From contig JAURMC010000013.1 in NCBI GenBank assembly GCA_030830895.1, positions 121,296 to 185,295 of the forward strand: DNA of 64,000 nt, written 5' to 3'. Within the stretch, counting starts at the first letter, position 1. Every line of letters starts with the position of its first letter. A model generated the notes under the pieces. That model did no database searches, was not told the DNA's origin, and saw only the letters and a list, made by a program, of their open reading frames with translations. This DNA is from Crocinitomicaceae bacterium (GTDB lineage Bacteria > Bacteroidota > Bacteroidia > Flavobacteriales_D > Crocinitomicaceae). A program made the translations under genes and the position numbers. Positions 28,373 to 38,763 of the stretch are shown piece by piece.

Positions 28373-29153
28373 CTGGTATTTGTAAATAAATATCTTGTGG
28401 GCTATTGAGCTCGAACCTTTCGTACGTCAAAATCACATGAATGTTTTGTTTTTTGGATGTTATGTAAACATCAATTAGGGATGGAATATCCATGAGTCCG
28501 TGTTTGCCCCATTGATCATATTGTATATTTAGTTCAGTTGAATCCTCAAGGCTAAAAATGCGTTGCCATGTTAGGCGTGGCGATTTCACTGAAGAACCAT
28601 AGTGGCAAGTGATTGGTTTAACCCCGTTGAGCGTTGCGCTGACATAAATGGAGTCCCCCTTAACGTTAAACTTGCTTACATATTTCATTGAATCTTTAAA
28701 TCCTAAGGGAAGACCCAAGAATAGTTCTTGTATATTCTGCATGGATAATTCAACTCCGAGGAGACTCTCAAAGAAAGAAATTGGTTGTTTTCCAAAACAT
28801 CTATCTTTTTTATTAATATAATATACGCTGTCTGGAGAGGCAAGGGAATTAAAAATAGGAATTGATGCAACCGAAATAAGAGCATTTAACGCACTATCTT
28901 TTCGGCACTTTATACTTGTTTTAAAGCCAAAACTTCTATTGCCATCAGTATAGTTAGTCGAATACTTGCCATACATCCACTGCCAAGGCTGTTTGTGAAT
29001 GCTGTCAACCCATGAGGTATATTTTAGTTGTGAAGGGGTGTTTTCTCCAGTTATTTCTGTGGCGTCGGGATTAAATATTGCCGTGTTATTTCGTGAACAT
29101 GAAATAAGAATAATGCATAGGATACCATTTAAAATGAGGAATGGTATTTTCAT
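28350..29153 (-). CDS. DUF4292-type lipoprotein
   Basis: Lipobox IILISCS; conserved position upstream of EnvC-like gene in Flavobacteriia. Confidence 0.75.
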   Translation of the reverse strand: MKIPFLILNGILCIILISCSRNNTAIFNPDATEITGENTPSQLKYTSWVDSIHKQPWQWMYGKYSTNYTDGNRSFGFKTSIKCRKDSALNALISVASIPIFNSLASPDSVYYINKKDRCFGKQPISFFESLLGVELSMQNIQELFLGLPLGFKDSMKYVSKFNVKGDSIYVSATLNGVKPITCHYGSSVKSPRLTWQRIFSLEDSTELNIQYDQWGKHGLMDIPSLIDVYITSKKQNIHVILTYERFELNSPQDIYLQIPDDYAPCK

Positions 29154-30823
29154 AGTGATATAATTTTTTGTTTAAGTCGATCAGTATGGTTGCCCAAACT
29201 CACCGCCTTTAACCAATAGTATTTTGCCTTTTGTAAGTCACCAGATTGAAATGCGCAATCACCGAGCCATTCGTTTCCAAGTTTTTGCGGGTAACCGTGA
29301 ATAATTGCTTTTTCTAACCAAGAATTTGCAAGAAGAAATTCATTCTTTATATAGAATAATCTTCCTTTGATAGCCATAAATTTTGGATTGCTAGGTTCCC
29401 GTTTAAGGCAATCGGCAATTAAGGAGTCTGAATAGGAAATTAATTCAGAATAAATAAGTGCTTCATTGCCGATATCAGCTTTAAGTTCAATATTCTCTGG
29501 TTGAACCTTCATCGCTTCATTAAACCACGTTGTTGCCTTGGCGGGAAGCCTTTTGTTTAACGCCAACACACCGCGCTGAAAGCAAAATTCAGCAACAATT
29601 GAGGCATCGTCACCTACAATCAGCTCACTTCCCATATCAATGGCTTTTTCCGCATCATCCAATTGTCCAATTTTATTTTTAGCCGCGGCTAGTGTAAGAT
29701 ACGGCATGGGCTGCATTGGAAATAAGGATATGCAGTCTGAACTAATGCGTATTAAGGAGTCCCACTGTTCCTCTTTATATGTAATTAACAACAGCTGTTT
29801 CCAAATGGGGTAAGCCTCTGGGTTTATCGATACTGCTAATTTATATTGAATGAGGGCAGAATCAGGTTGATTACACAAAATAAACAAATCTCCAAATAAG
29901 GTATGTCCAATAAGGATGTTCGGAGAATTCTGCACAAAACTTGAAAATAATTGGATATTCTCGTCGCTACAACCATTGCGTTTTTGTTTGGCTAACAGAA
30001 TTTCTGATTTTTGTTCAATACTAAGGCCTTCTAACATCACCGCCTCAGAAAGGAGTTTTTCTCCGCGGGCAAATTGGCCAGTATTAATTAGGTATTCTCC
30101 AAAAACAAACTTTGCCATGCCATTTTCCGGGTCCGTTTCACAAAGCTTTTCTAAAAATGGAATTGCCTTATTGTGTTCATTTCGTTGGAAATATAAGTCA
30201 ATTAATTTTGCCAAAAACAAAGGTTCATTTGGAAATGCTTTTACACCCTTTTCGAGCTGTTCAATGGCCTCCTTAGTTTCGTTTTGGGCTAAATTGATTT
30301 TATACCGATTTAAACATGTTTCAATTGAAAACCCAAAGGCAGATTCTTGCTGCGTAAGGACTTTTACTGCCGCTTTGTAGTTTTTTGCTTGTAAGTAGTT
30401 TTCAAACCCACCAAAATAATAAGAAGTCTCTCTAGGATTCGAGGATATTAATTTATCAAATATCAGCCCTGCTTCATTATACTTGCCCATAGAACTATAC
30501 ATAAAGGCAATTTCTGAAGATAAATACTCATTGTTTGGATCGGCTAAGCCGGCTTTTAACAAGAATTTTGCAGACTCGTCTAGTCGACCCTGGTCGTAAT
30601 AAATTTTTGATTTTAAATACAGCGCACCGTCATGTTGCGGTGCTAAAGCAATTACGCGATTAGCCATATTATCAGCCACGACATAATCCCCTTTAAAATA
30701 AGCCCGAAGCCCTTCGTGGTATTGCTGAATAATGGGTATACCATCGCTTATACTTGTTTCTTCAACAGTTTTACAGCCCACTAAAGCACTGATTAATAAG
30801 ATAATAAGTAGGGTTTTATTCAT
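29150..30823 (-). CDS. TPR-repeat lipoprotein
   Basis: MNKTLLIILLISALVGCKTVEE lipobox; multiple TPR units. Internal ATG at 30823 preferred. Confidence 0.85.
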   Translation of the reverse strand: MNKTLLIILLISALVGCKTVEETSISDGIPIIQQYHEGLRAYFKGDYVVADNMANRVIALAPQHDGALYLKSKIYYDQGRLDESAKFLLKAGLADPNNEYLSSEIAFMYSSMGKYNEAGLIFDKLISSNPRETSYYFGGFENYLQAKNYKAAVKVLTQQESAFGFSIETCLNRYKINLAQNETKEAIEQLEKGVKAFPNEPLFLAKLIDLYFQRNEHNKAIPFLEKLCETDPENGMAKFVFGEYLINTGQFARGEKLLSEAVMLEGLSIEQKSEILLAKQKRNGCSDENIQLFSSFVQNSPNILIGHTLFGDLFILCNQPDSALIQYKLAVSINPEAYPIWKQLLLITYKEEQWDSLIRISSDCISLFPMQPMPYLTLAAAKNKIGQLDDAEKAIDMGSELIVGDDASIVAEFCFQRGVLALNKRLPAKATTWFNEAMKVQPENIELKADIGNEALIYSELISYSDSLIADCLKREPSNPKFMAIKGRLFYIKNEFLLANSWLEKAIIHGYPQKLGNEWLGDCAFQSGDLQKAKYYWLKAVSLGNHTDRLKQKIISL

Positions 30824-31826
30824 ACCATTCTGTATAATCACCCACGCTCAGATCCGACACCGTACCGTGGATTTTTACATGGCTACCAACCATTGAACCC
30901 GTTAAATTTTTATTAGAAACACATGTTTTGTGTTGCACAAGGCTATTTGAAATTATTGAATTTTGAATAATGCTTCCCGCGCCGATACTTACATGTGGCC
31001 CAACAATAGAGTTTGAAATAACAACATTTTCTCCAATAAAGCATGGGGGAATTACAATGCTTTGTGATATCTCTGCGGAACTTGAAGTATACAGTTTTCC
31101 ATCCATCTGATCATATTCTAAAACACGCGCATTTGTTTCAACAGTAACGGATTTATTTCCACAATCTAACCATTCTTTAACTTCACCAGGTTTAAATATT
31201 GTTCCCTTTTCAGTAAGTCTTCTTAGCGCATCTGGTAATTGATATTCTCCACTTTTCATAACATCATTGTTAATTAAATAGAGCAGTTCTTCATGAAGTG
31301 CATGTCCATTTTTAAAATAATAAATACCAATCATGGCCAAGTCAGAAACAAATTCTGCTGGCTTTTCCACAAAATCAATTATCTCTTGGCGTTCGTTCAT
31401 TTTTATTACTCCAAAATTTTCTGGATTAGTTATACGCTTTACCCACAATATTCCCTCGTCGGTTGGGTCAATGGCGAAATCGGCTCTAAATAAGGTGTCA
31501 GCGAAAGCGACTACTACCGGACCTTCCAATAGGGGCTCCGCACACAATACCGCATGCCCAGTCCCAAGGGGATTTAATTGATGAAATATATGTCCTTTTG
31601 CACCAAAAGAGGCTGCTATTTCACACAATTCGCGTTCCGTTTCTTTTCCAAAGTCTCCTGTTACAAAGCCGATATGTTCTATTCTTGAGCCGCATACAGA
31701 TGCAATGTCGGCTACTAGGCGGTGAACAATTGGAATCCCACCTACAGGAATTAGCGGTTTAGGTATGGTTAAGGTGTGGGGTCTAAGCCTACTACCTCTT
31801 CCTGCCATCGGGATAATTATATTCAT
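30816..31826 (-). CDS. Sugar-phosphate nucleotidyltransferase
   Basis: MNIIIPMAGRGSRLRPHTLTIPKPLIPVGGIPIVHRLV...; left-handed beta-helix hexapeptides at the C-terminus. Start moved to the internal ATG. Confidence 0.92.
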   Translation of the reverse strand: MNIIIPMAGRGSRLRPHTLTIPKPLIPVGGIPIVHRLVADIASVCGSRIEHIGFVTGDFGKETERELCEIAASFGAKGHIFHQLNPLGTGHAVLCAEPLLEGPVVVAFADTLFRADFAIDPTDEGILWVKRITNPENFGVIKMNERQEIIDFVEKPAEFVSDLAMIGIYYFKNGHALHEELLYLINNDVMKSGEYQLPDALRRLTEKGTIFKPGEVKEWLDCGNKSVTVETNARVLEYDQMDGKLYTSSSAEISQSIVIPPCFIGENVVISNSIVGPHVSIGAGSIIQNSIISNSLVQHKTCVSNKNLTGSMVGSHVKIHGTVSDLSVGDYTEWYE

Positions 31827-31833
31827 AATATGT

Positions 31834-32268
31834 CTAATTTTTTCCAGTACTTCCAAACCCATCGGCACCACGGCTCGATGGGCTTAACGTATCGGATTCA
31901 GTTAATGTCACGTGAATTACCGGGCAAAAAACCAATTGTGCAATACGGTCATTTGGCTCAACTATAAAGTCATCATTAGAAAGATTAATTAATATAATCC
32001 CCACCTCGCCCCGATAATCAGAATCTATTGTTCCAGGGGTATTTAGCACAGTAATTCCTTTCTTTAAAGCAAGGCCGCTTCGAGGCCTAACCTGGCATTC
32101 GATTTCACATGGTAGCTCAAAAAATAATCCTGTTGGGATTAAGCTGCGCTCTCCTGGTGAAATACAAATCGCTTTGGTAAGATTGGCGCGAACATCCATC
32201 CCTGCTGCGCCTGCTGTCTCATAACTTGGTGATGGACACCTTCCTTTATTACTGATTTTTACATTCAT
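31834..32268 (-). CDS. dut: dUTP diphosphatase
   Basis: [64 protein letters not shown]: all dUTPase motifs. Confidence 0.97.
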   Translation of the reverse strand: MNVKISNKGRCPSPSYETAGAAGMDVRANLTKAICISPGERSLIPTGLFFELPCEIECQVRPRSGLALKKGITVLNTPGTIDSDYRGEVGIILINLSNDDFIVEPNDRIAQLVFCPVIHVTLTESDTLSPSSRGADGFGSTGKN

Positions 32269-32366
32269 AGCTTACTCTAAGTCAAAATTATACAAAGCTT
32301 GTATATGAAAGCAGGATTTTATAATGATTAATCAACAATCAAGCGTTTATCAAACACCGAAAGCAC

Positions 32367-32381
32367 TAAATTTGTGTTATG
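32367..32381 (+). promoter_or_regulatory. -7 box TAAATTTG 4 nt before M48 peptidase ATG (candidate leaderless start)
   Basis: TAAATTTG-TGTT-ATG. Confidence 0.45.
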
Positions 32382-33164
32382 AAATACTTCTTGTTTTCCT
32401 TGGGGCTTTGTTGCGCTCTCTTGGTGGGATGCGGTTCCTCTGAAAATGCCTTAAACTTTTTTTCGTTACAAGATGACATTGCTTTGGGAGAACAGGTTCG
32501 TCAAGAAATAGAGTGCGATAGTAGCGAATTGATTATTTTAGATTCTACGCGATACACCGCAATATACGGATATTTATATGGCATAAGAGATTCTTTGCTC
32601 AACAGTGGACAAGTACATTTTAAGGATGAATTCTCATGGCGGATTAGGATAATCCAAGACGACTCGACCTTAAACGCTTTTTGCGCGCCTGGGGGATATA
32701 TTTATATATACACAGGAATATTAAAATATTTAGAGGCAGAAGATCAGTTAGCAGGAGTTCTAGGACATGAGATGGGTCATGCAGACCTAAGGCACAGTAC
32801 GCGACAACTTACCAAAATGTATGGTGTTCAAACGCTCATTAGTTTGGTTGCTGGGGATCGAGAGATAATTAAGCAGGTCACCAGCTCGCTCATTGGACTT
32901 TCCTTTTCACGTACTCACGAAAAAGAAGCAGATGAATGTTCAGTACGATATTTGTGTCCAACGGGCTATAATTCGGATGCGGGAGCATTGTTTTTCGAGA
33001 AAATCTCTAAAGAAGGTGTTGTGAATCCTCCGGAAATATTAAGCACACACCCTGATCCAGGCAATCGGGTTGAGGCTTATCGCACCCATAAGTTGACTTA
33101 TGGATGCACGGGCACACTAAATCAAGAAGAGCGGTATCAAAAAATGATAGAAACCCTTCCGTAA
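32379..33164 (+). CDS. M48 family metallopeptidase, lipoprotein
   Basis: Lipobox ALLVGC; HEMGHADLRHSTRQL zinc motif; EKEADE. Confidence 0.93.
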   Translation: MKYFLFSLGLCCALLVGCGSSENALNFFSLQDDIALGEQVRQEIECDSSELIILDSTRYTAIYGYLYGIRDSLLNSGQVHFKDEFSWRIRIIQDDSTLNAFCAPGGYIYIYTGILKYLEAEDQLAGVLGHEMGHADLRHSTRQLTKMYGVQTLISLVAGDREIIKQVTSSLIGLSFSRTHEKEADECSVRYLCPTGYNSDAGALFFEKISKEGVVNPPEILSTHPDPGNRVEAYRTHKLTYGCTGTLNQEERYQKMIETLP

Positions 33165-33210
33165 ACCAATGTTCCATAGTATTTTTGTATTTCAAATTCT
33201 TTAAACACTT

Positions 33211-34482
33211 ATGCTCGAATTATCTAGAATTCGTACCGATAAAAAGCAAGTAATTGCCGCCTTATCAAAACGAAATATCAATGCCGAATCAACCATTAAT
33301 GAGTTACTTAATTTAGATGTACAATGGCGTCGTGTAAAGCAGGAATTAGATGGTACGCTAGAGGAAGCAAATCGTATGGCGAAGGAGATTGGCCAATGTT
33401 ATAAGGAGGGAAGGGTTGATGAAGGGAACGCATTAAAACAACAAACCACGTTACTTAAAAAGAAAGAAGGCGAGCTTAAGGGTGAATCAGAGGCATTAGA
33501 ATCTGCGATTCTGCATATGCTGTATCAAATTCCAAACACCCCTTTTCAGGAGGTAATAAAAGGAAAAGATTTAAACGATAATCAAGTTGTTTTTCAGTCC
33601 GGTAAAGCGCCGTTGTTTGATTTTGAAGCGAAACCACACTGGGATATCTGTAAAGAAAAACAAATCATTGATTTTGAATTGGGTGTCAAAGTAACGGGCG
33701 CAGGCTTTCCTTTTTACCGAGGCAAAGGGTCGAAATTACAACGGGCATTGATTTCTTTTTTTTTAGACGAAGCATCAGCTGCTGGATATGAAGAATATCA
33801 AGCGCCATTAATGGTGAATGAAGAGAGTGGTATTGGTACGGGCCAATTACCGGATAAGGAAGGACAAATGTATCATGATTCAACGGACAATTTGTTTTTA
33901 ATCCCAACGGCAGAGGTACCGCTTACCAATATTTTCCGTGATGAATTAATCCAACAGCCAGATTTTTCATACAAGTTATGTGGCTATACTCCATGTTTCA
34001 GAAGAGAAGCGGGATCTTATGGAAAAGATGTCCGAGGGCTGAATCGCTTACATCAGTTTGACAAGGTCGAAATTGTACGTATTGAACATCCTGACCATAC
34101 CGCAAATGCACTTGAAGAAATGGTAGAACACGTTAAGGGATTATTGGATAAACTGGAGTTGCCATACCGGGTTTTGCGCTTATGTGGTGGTGATATGGGA
34201 TTTGCTTCTGCCATGACCTATGATTTTGAAGTGTATTCTGCGGCCCAAGAAAAATGGTTAGAAGTAAGCTCGGTTTCTAGGTTTGATACCTTTCAAGCAA
34301 ATCGCTTGAAATTGCGATTTAAAGACCATGATAAGAAAACAAAGCTTTGTCACACCTTGAATGGCTCTGCGTTGGCATTGCCCAGAGTTATGGCGGCCTT
34401 ATTAGAAAACAACCAAGGTGCGGATGGTCGTATATCTATTCCCGCTGCTCTAAAACCCTACACGAGATTTGATTATATTTAA
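33211..34482 (+). CDS. serS: Serine--tRNA ligase
   Basis: N-terminal coiled coil; PTAEVPLTN, PCFRREAGSYGKDVRGLNRLHQFDKVEI, NGSALALPRVMAALLENNQ. Confidence 0.97.
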   Translation: MLELSRIRTDKKQVIAALSKRNINAESTINELLNLDVQWRRVKQELDGTLEEANRMAKEIGQCYKEGRVDEGNALKQQTTLLKKKEGELKGESEALESAILHMLYQIPNTPFQEVIKGKDLNDNQVVFQSGKAPLFDFEAKPHWDICKEKQIIDFELGVKVTGAGFPFYRGKGSKLQRALISFFLDEASAAGYEEYQAPLMVNEESGIGTGQLPDKEGQMYHDSTDNLFLIPTAEVPLTNIFRDELIQQPDFSYKLCGYTPCFRREAGSYGKDVRGLNRLHQFDKVEIVRIEHPDHTANALEEMVEHVKGLLDKLELPYRVLRLCGGDMGFASAMTYDFEVYSAAQEKWLEVSSVSRFDTFQANRLKLRFKDHDKKTKLCHTLNGSALALPRVMAALLENNQGADGRISIPAALKPYTRFDYI

Positions 34483-34485
34483 CCA

Positions 34486-35019
34486 ATGAAAAGATTAAGC
34501 GTTTTTCTTTTGTGTTTTTTAATATTGGGCTCATGTTCTGATTTTAAACAAAAGGAACAACTTCGTAAAGTTGAGCAATTACAGGCAGACAATAATGGCT
34601 TATTAATAAATTTGAAACAAGATTTTCCCGACACGTTATCGGCTATGCGCCAAAACATGATAGAACTACAGCTCTTTCTAAAAAGTCACGTAATATTGGA
34701 TTCTGTGGATCGAGACTATGCCGCAAATATGGACACCTACAAAATGTCAAGAAAAAAAATTGGACCAATTAACAAGCAGTATGTTGCACTTAAACAAGCC
34801 ATAGTCGAAGAAAACACGCGGCTGTATAAATTGAACTCTGACATTTCTAATGGATACGGTAAGAGGGATCGTTACGACGCATATATTGTCACAGAATCAA
34901 AGAACTTAAAATTGCTTGGCGCTCGGTTAAATGAATTAAAAAAAGAACTACAATCCTTAATGGACACCTATCGGTTGTTACATCCGAAGTTAAATGCGTT
35001 AGCCGCTAAATTTAAATAG
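34486..35019 (+). CDS. Coiled-coil lipoprotein of unknown function
   Basis: Lipobox FLILGSC; helical, charged sequence; 4 nt after the serS stop. Confidence 0.7.
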   Translation: MKRLSVFLLCFLILGSCSDFKQKEQLRKVEQLQADNNGLLINLKQDFPDTLSAMRQNMIELQLFLKSHVILDSVDRDYAANMDTYKMSRKKIGPINKQYVALKQAIVEENTRLYKLNSDISNGYGKRDRYDAYIVTESKNLKLLGARLNELKKELQSLMDTYRLLHPKLNALAAKFK

Positions 35020-35022
35020 TCT

Positions 35023-36837
35023 GTGATAAAGCTCACCCATTGTATTTGTTATTGCTTAATTTCCGCCGTAGTTTTTTCACAAACCGAAACGGATATTCAA
35101 TTAGCTCAACATTATTATTTGAATGGAGAGTTCACAAAGGCACTAGTGTATTATGAAAAGCTTTACGCCAATGAGCCGTCTAAGGTATATTTTAGCCGTT
35201 ATTTAGATTGCTTAGTAAATACAGGGGATAAAAAAGGCGCCGAGAAAATATTTAAAAAACAAACCGCTGCTAATCCCTCAGATTTGGTATTAAAAATCCA
35301 GTTTTATTTTTTTTACAAAGGAACCCAGGATTTAGAAAAAGCAAAAAAAATAAAGAATGAAGTGCTTAAGCATGATTTTTACGACATTAAAGAAATCCAA
35401 GAGGTGCTTTCGAATTTATTGTCAATTGATGAATATGACTGGGCGAAAGACCTCATTGATCAAGCGAAAAAAAACCTCAAGTATTATCCATATGAATTAT
35501 GGTATGGCCAAATTTATATGGCAAAAGGCGAACCCATAAAAGCCCTTGACCAATATTTAGTTGCCCTATCAAAAAAACCAGATCTTAAAGAACAAATTCA
35601 ATTTGAAATAGAGGGGGTTTTTGATTTCAATGAGGAATCAGAGGAAATTAAACAAGTTAAAACAAGTTTTTTATCTGCTAGTCAAAAAGACCCTTCTAAT
35701 CCTGTATATGCCGAGATGTTAATATGGTTTTTTTTACAAAACAAGAATTTTAACGCAGCTTATACCCAAGTATCTTCATTAGAAAAGCGTATGCGTGGGG
35801 ACGGAAGTTACTTGATTGATTTTGGCAACACTTGCCTTGAAAACACTCAATATGACCTTGCCGTAAAGGCATTTAAGGAAGTTATAAGCCTTTCGCTTTA
35901 CAGGGCAGTTGAGGCTCAACGAATGTTGCTAAATGTGTATTTTACTGAAGTTACTAACGAACGTGTTTATACGGCGGAGGATATAAACGAAATAATTCGA
36001 GCTTACGAGGAAGTAATAATGAATAATCAGTTTTCATTAAGAGCTGGACATGAAATAGGATTGGAATATGCGGAGATTTTGGGTTTTTACGCCAATGAGG
36101 GTAAAAAAGCGCAAGAATTTCTAGAACAAGCAATGCAAAAGCCGGGGCTTACGGATATACAGCGAGCCCGATATAAAATGAAATTAGCTGATGTTTGTGT
36201 TGTGCTCGATAGCATATGGGAGGCATCTTTGTTGTATATGCAAATTGACGAGGATTTTAAGTTTGAAATGATTGGCAATGAAGCAAAGTTTAAAAATGCT
36301 AGAATATTCTATTTTGACGGAGAATTTGAATTTGCACAGTCTCAACTAGATGTATTAAAACAAGCAACGTCTAAGTTTATCAGCAATGATGCGATGCAAT
36401 TGTCTTTGTTGATACTAGAAAACTATGGGTTAGATAGTAACTATGAGGCAATGAGTACCTATGCGAAAAGTGAGCTATTGTTACTTCAACATCGTTATGC
36501 TGAGGCATTTCAATGGATGGATTCGATAGCAATTAAATTCCCGCAATCTGTTTTAAATGATGACTTGATTTATTTAAAGGGCAAGGCCTATGAATTACAG
36601 GGGCAATGGGATCAAGCAGCGGAGTTATTTGCTCAGGTTGTAAGCACGTATCCTACCGAATTACTTGCAGATGATGCACTCTATCATTTAGCGACAATTC
36701 AACGAATTCATTTTAAAAACGAGGAGGCATCCATGGAGTCCTATTTAAAGATTATTGACCAATATCCGGGGAGTATTTATTCCGATGAGGCACGCCTTTC
36801 TATACGCAGATTACGGGGCGATCAAATTCCAGAATAG
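35023..36837 (+). CDS. TPR-repeat protein, exported (GTG start)
   Basis: Signal-like N-terminus MIKLTHCICYCLISAVVFSQ; many TPR/Sel1-like units. Confidence 0.8.
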   Translation: MIKLTHCICYCLISAVVFSQTETDIQLAQHYYLNGEFTKALVYYEKLYANEPSKVYFSRYLDCLVNTGDKKGAEKIFKKQTAANPSDLVLKIQFYFFYKGTQDLEKAKKIKNEVLKHDFYDIKEIQEVLSNLLSIDEYDWAKDLIDQAKKNLKYYPYELWYGQIYMAKGEPIKALDQYLVALSKKPDLKEQIQFEIEGVFDFNEESEEIKQVKTSFLSASQKDPSNPVYAEMLIWFFLQNKNFNAAYTQVSSLEKRMRGDGSYLIDFGNTCLENTQYDLAVKAFKEVISLSLYRAVEAQRMLLNVYFTEVTNERVYTAEDINEIIRAYEEVIMNNQFSLRAGHEIGLEYAEILGFYANEGKKAQEFLEQAMQKPGLTDIQRARYKMKLADVCVVLDSIWEASLLYMQIDEDFKFEMIGNEAKFKNARIFYFDGEFEFAQSQLDVLKQATSKFISNDAMQLSLLILENYGLDSNYEAMSTYAKSELLLLQHRYAEAFQWMDSIAIKFPQSVLNDDLIYLKGKAYELQGQWDQAAELFAQVVSTYPTELLADDALYHLATIQRIHFKNEEASMESYLKIIDQYPGSIYSDEARLSIRRLRGDQIPE

Positions 36838-36839
36838 AC

Positions 36840-38027
36840 TTAATCCTCTCGAGTAAATGCGGGAATCCCAGTTATATCCATCCCGGTAATTAATAAATGA
36901 ATGTCGTGGGTACCTTCGTAGGTGATCACGGATTCCAAGTTGGCCATGTGGCGCATCATGGAATACTCGCTTGTAATTCCCATTCCCCCGTGAATTTGAC
37001 GGGCTTCTCGGGCGATGTTTAATGCGATTTCAACATTATTGCGCTTTGCCATTGAAATCTGTGCAGTAGAGGCTTTACCTTCATTTCGTAGCTGGCCTAA
37101 TCGATACGTTAAGAGTTGCGCTTTGGTGATCTCAGTCAGCATTTCAGCTAATTTTTTCTGAATCAATTGAAAGCCTCCGATAGGCGTGCCAAATTGAATC
37201 CGCTCCTTTGAATATCTTACCGCTTGGTCATAGCAATCCATTGCAGCGCCTAAGGCACCCCATGCAATCCCATACCGTGCAGAATCTAAGCAACTCAATG
37301 GCGCACCAAGTCCAGATCGTCCCGGAAGAATATTGGTTTTTGGAACACGGACATTTTCAAATACTAATTCACCCGTTGATGATGCTCGTAGAGATAATTT
37401 ACCATGCATTTCTGGGGTAGAAAATCCTTCCATTCCACGTTCCACGATAAGCCCATGGATTCTACCCGCCTCATTTTTTGCCCAAACTACGGCAATCGAA
37501 GCAAACGGGGCATTGGAAATCCACATTTTAGAACCATTGAGTATGACATGGTCGCCGGCTTCCTTAAAGGAACTGATCATTCCCCCAGGATTTGATCCGA
37601 AATCAGGTTCCGTTAGTCCAAAACAACCCATAATTTCACCGGTGGCTAACTTAGGTAGGTATTTCATTTTTTGTTCATCTGAACCATATTTCCAAATGGG
37701 GTACATTACTAAAGAACTTTGAACGGATGCCGTGGATCGAAGCCCAGAATCACAACGTTCAAGCTCTTGCATGATTAATCCGTATGAAATTTGGTCTAAC
37801 CCTGCGCCACCGTATTGTTCAGGAATGTAGGGGCCAAAGGCACCGATTTCTCCTAAGCCTTTAAGTAAATGGATAGGAAATGTTGCGTTTTCATAGTGTT
37901 CGTCGATAATCGGCGAAACCTCTTTTTTTACCCATTGTCTTGCTGTGTCTCGGATTAATTTATGCTCATCTGTATATAAATCATCCAGAGCATAATAATC
38001 GGGATGCTGGTATAAATCTGTTTTCAT
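36840..38027 (-). CDS. Acyl-CoA dehydrogenase (glutaryl-CoA dehydrogenase-like)
   Basis: CFGLTEPDFGSNPGGM, YEGTHDIH, RQIHGGMGI. ATG at 38027 preferred; the ORF track start (TTG) lies inside the -7 box. Confidence 0.93.
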   Translation of the reverse strand: MKTDLYQHPDYYALDDLYTDEHKLIRDTARQWVKKEVSPIIDEHYENATFPIHLLKGLGEIGAFGPYIPEQYGGAGLDQISYGLIMQELERCDSGLRSTASVQSSLVMYPIWKYGSDEQKMKYLPKLATGEIMGCFGLTEPDFGSNPGGMISSFKEAGDHVILNGSKMWISNAPFASIAVVWAKNEAGRIHGLIVERGMEGFSTPEMHGKLSLRASSTGELVFENVRVPKTNILPGRSGLGAPLSCLDSARYGIAWGALGAAMDCYDQAVRYSKERIQFGTPIGGFQLIQKKLAEMLTEITKAQLLTYRLGQLRNEGKASTAQISMAKRNNVEIALNIAREARQIHGGMGITSEYSMMRHMANLESVITYEGTHDIHLLITGMDITGIPAFTRED

Positions 38028-38045
38028 TTCGAAGGTTTTATGACA

Positions 38046-38053
38046 CAAAGATA
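38046..38053 (-). promoter_or_regulatory. -7 box TATCTTTG upstream of acyl-CoA dehydrogenase
   Basis: Minus strand TATCTTTG, about 18 nt before ATG. Confidence 0.5.
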
Positions 38054-38088
38054 CAATTAAGAGATTTAGAATTCGCGATTAAAAGCAT

Positions 38089-38106
38089 TACTTTTGCCTT
38101 GAAATG
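38089..38106 (+). promoter_or_regulatory. -7 box TACTTTTG 7 nt before ATG of the DUF4271 gene, with TTTA at -33 (38065-38068)
   Basis: TTTA-N20-TACTTTTG-CCTTGAA-ATG. Confidence 0.5.
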
Positions 38107-38754
38107 GAATTAACCTTTAGGACACCAGTCATTGAAATTTGGGCTATTTCTTTGGTGTTTATCCAAGTCGCATTGCTAGCCATTACCTATTATCGAAATA
38201 AAGGAGGGCTTTTAACCGCAATTTTCGATTCTGGTAGAAATATAACGCTTGGCTCGCGGATACAACTTGACTTAATATCAAAAGTGTTTTTATATACCAA
38301 TACCTTGGTTGGAGTTTTGGTTTTTGTTGGTTGGTATTTAGTGGATTCTTATTTTGTGAATACAGCCTTGTTTTTTGGTTTTATTGCTTCCTTATTGTTT
38401 TTAATGATTTGGCATTTAGATTATTTTGTGTTTTGGAGTGTAAACAGCGATACTAAAACAATCCTTCAATATATAGAGGCAGGTAATGTTTGGTGGTTTG
38501 TTTTTGGTATAGCAATTACCCTCTCAAATGCAATTATGGTATTTAATTCTCAGAAAGCTTGGGGTCTCATCATGTTTGTTGGAATTCTTTTGTTAGCCTT
38601 GTTGTTTCGCCTGATGAATGGTTTTTTGTTTGCCGTTTCAAAAGGGTTTTCTTGGTATTATATTATTTTGTACCTTTGCACCGTCAATTTGTTGCCTATA
38701 GTATTGATCAAAAAGCTTTTAAGTGTTTATTGGTTTGATTTATTGACATATTAA
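38104..38754 (+). CDS. DUF4271 family membrane protein
   Basis: Multi-TM, directly upstream of hemD as is typical in Bacteroidota. Confidence 0.75.
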   Translation: MELTFRTPVIEIWAISLVFIQVALLAITYYRNKGGLLTAIFDSGRNITLGSRIQLDLISKVFLYTNTLVGVLVFVGWYLVDSYFVNTALFFGFIASLLFLMIWHLDYFVFWSVNSDTKTILQYIEAGNVWWFVFGIAITLSNAIMVFNSQKAWGLIMFVGILLLALLFRLMNGFLFAVSKGFSWYYIILYLCTVNLLPIVLIKKLLSVYWFDLLTY

Positions 38755-38763
38755 ATCTGTATT

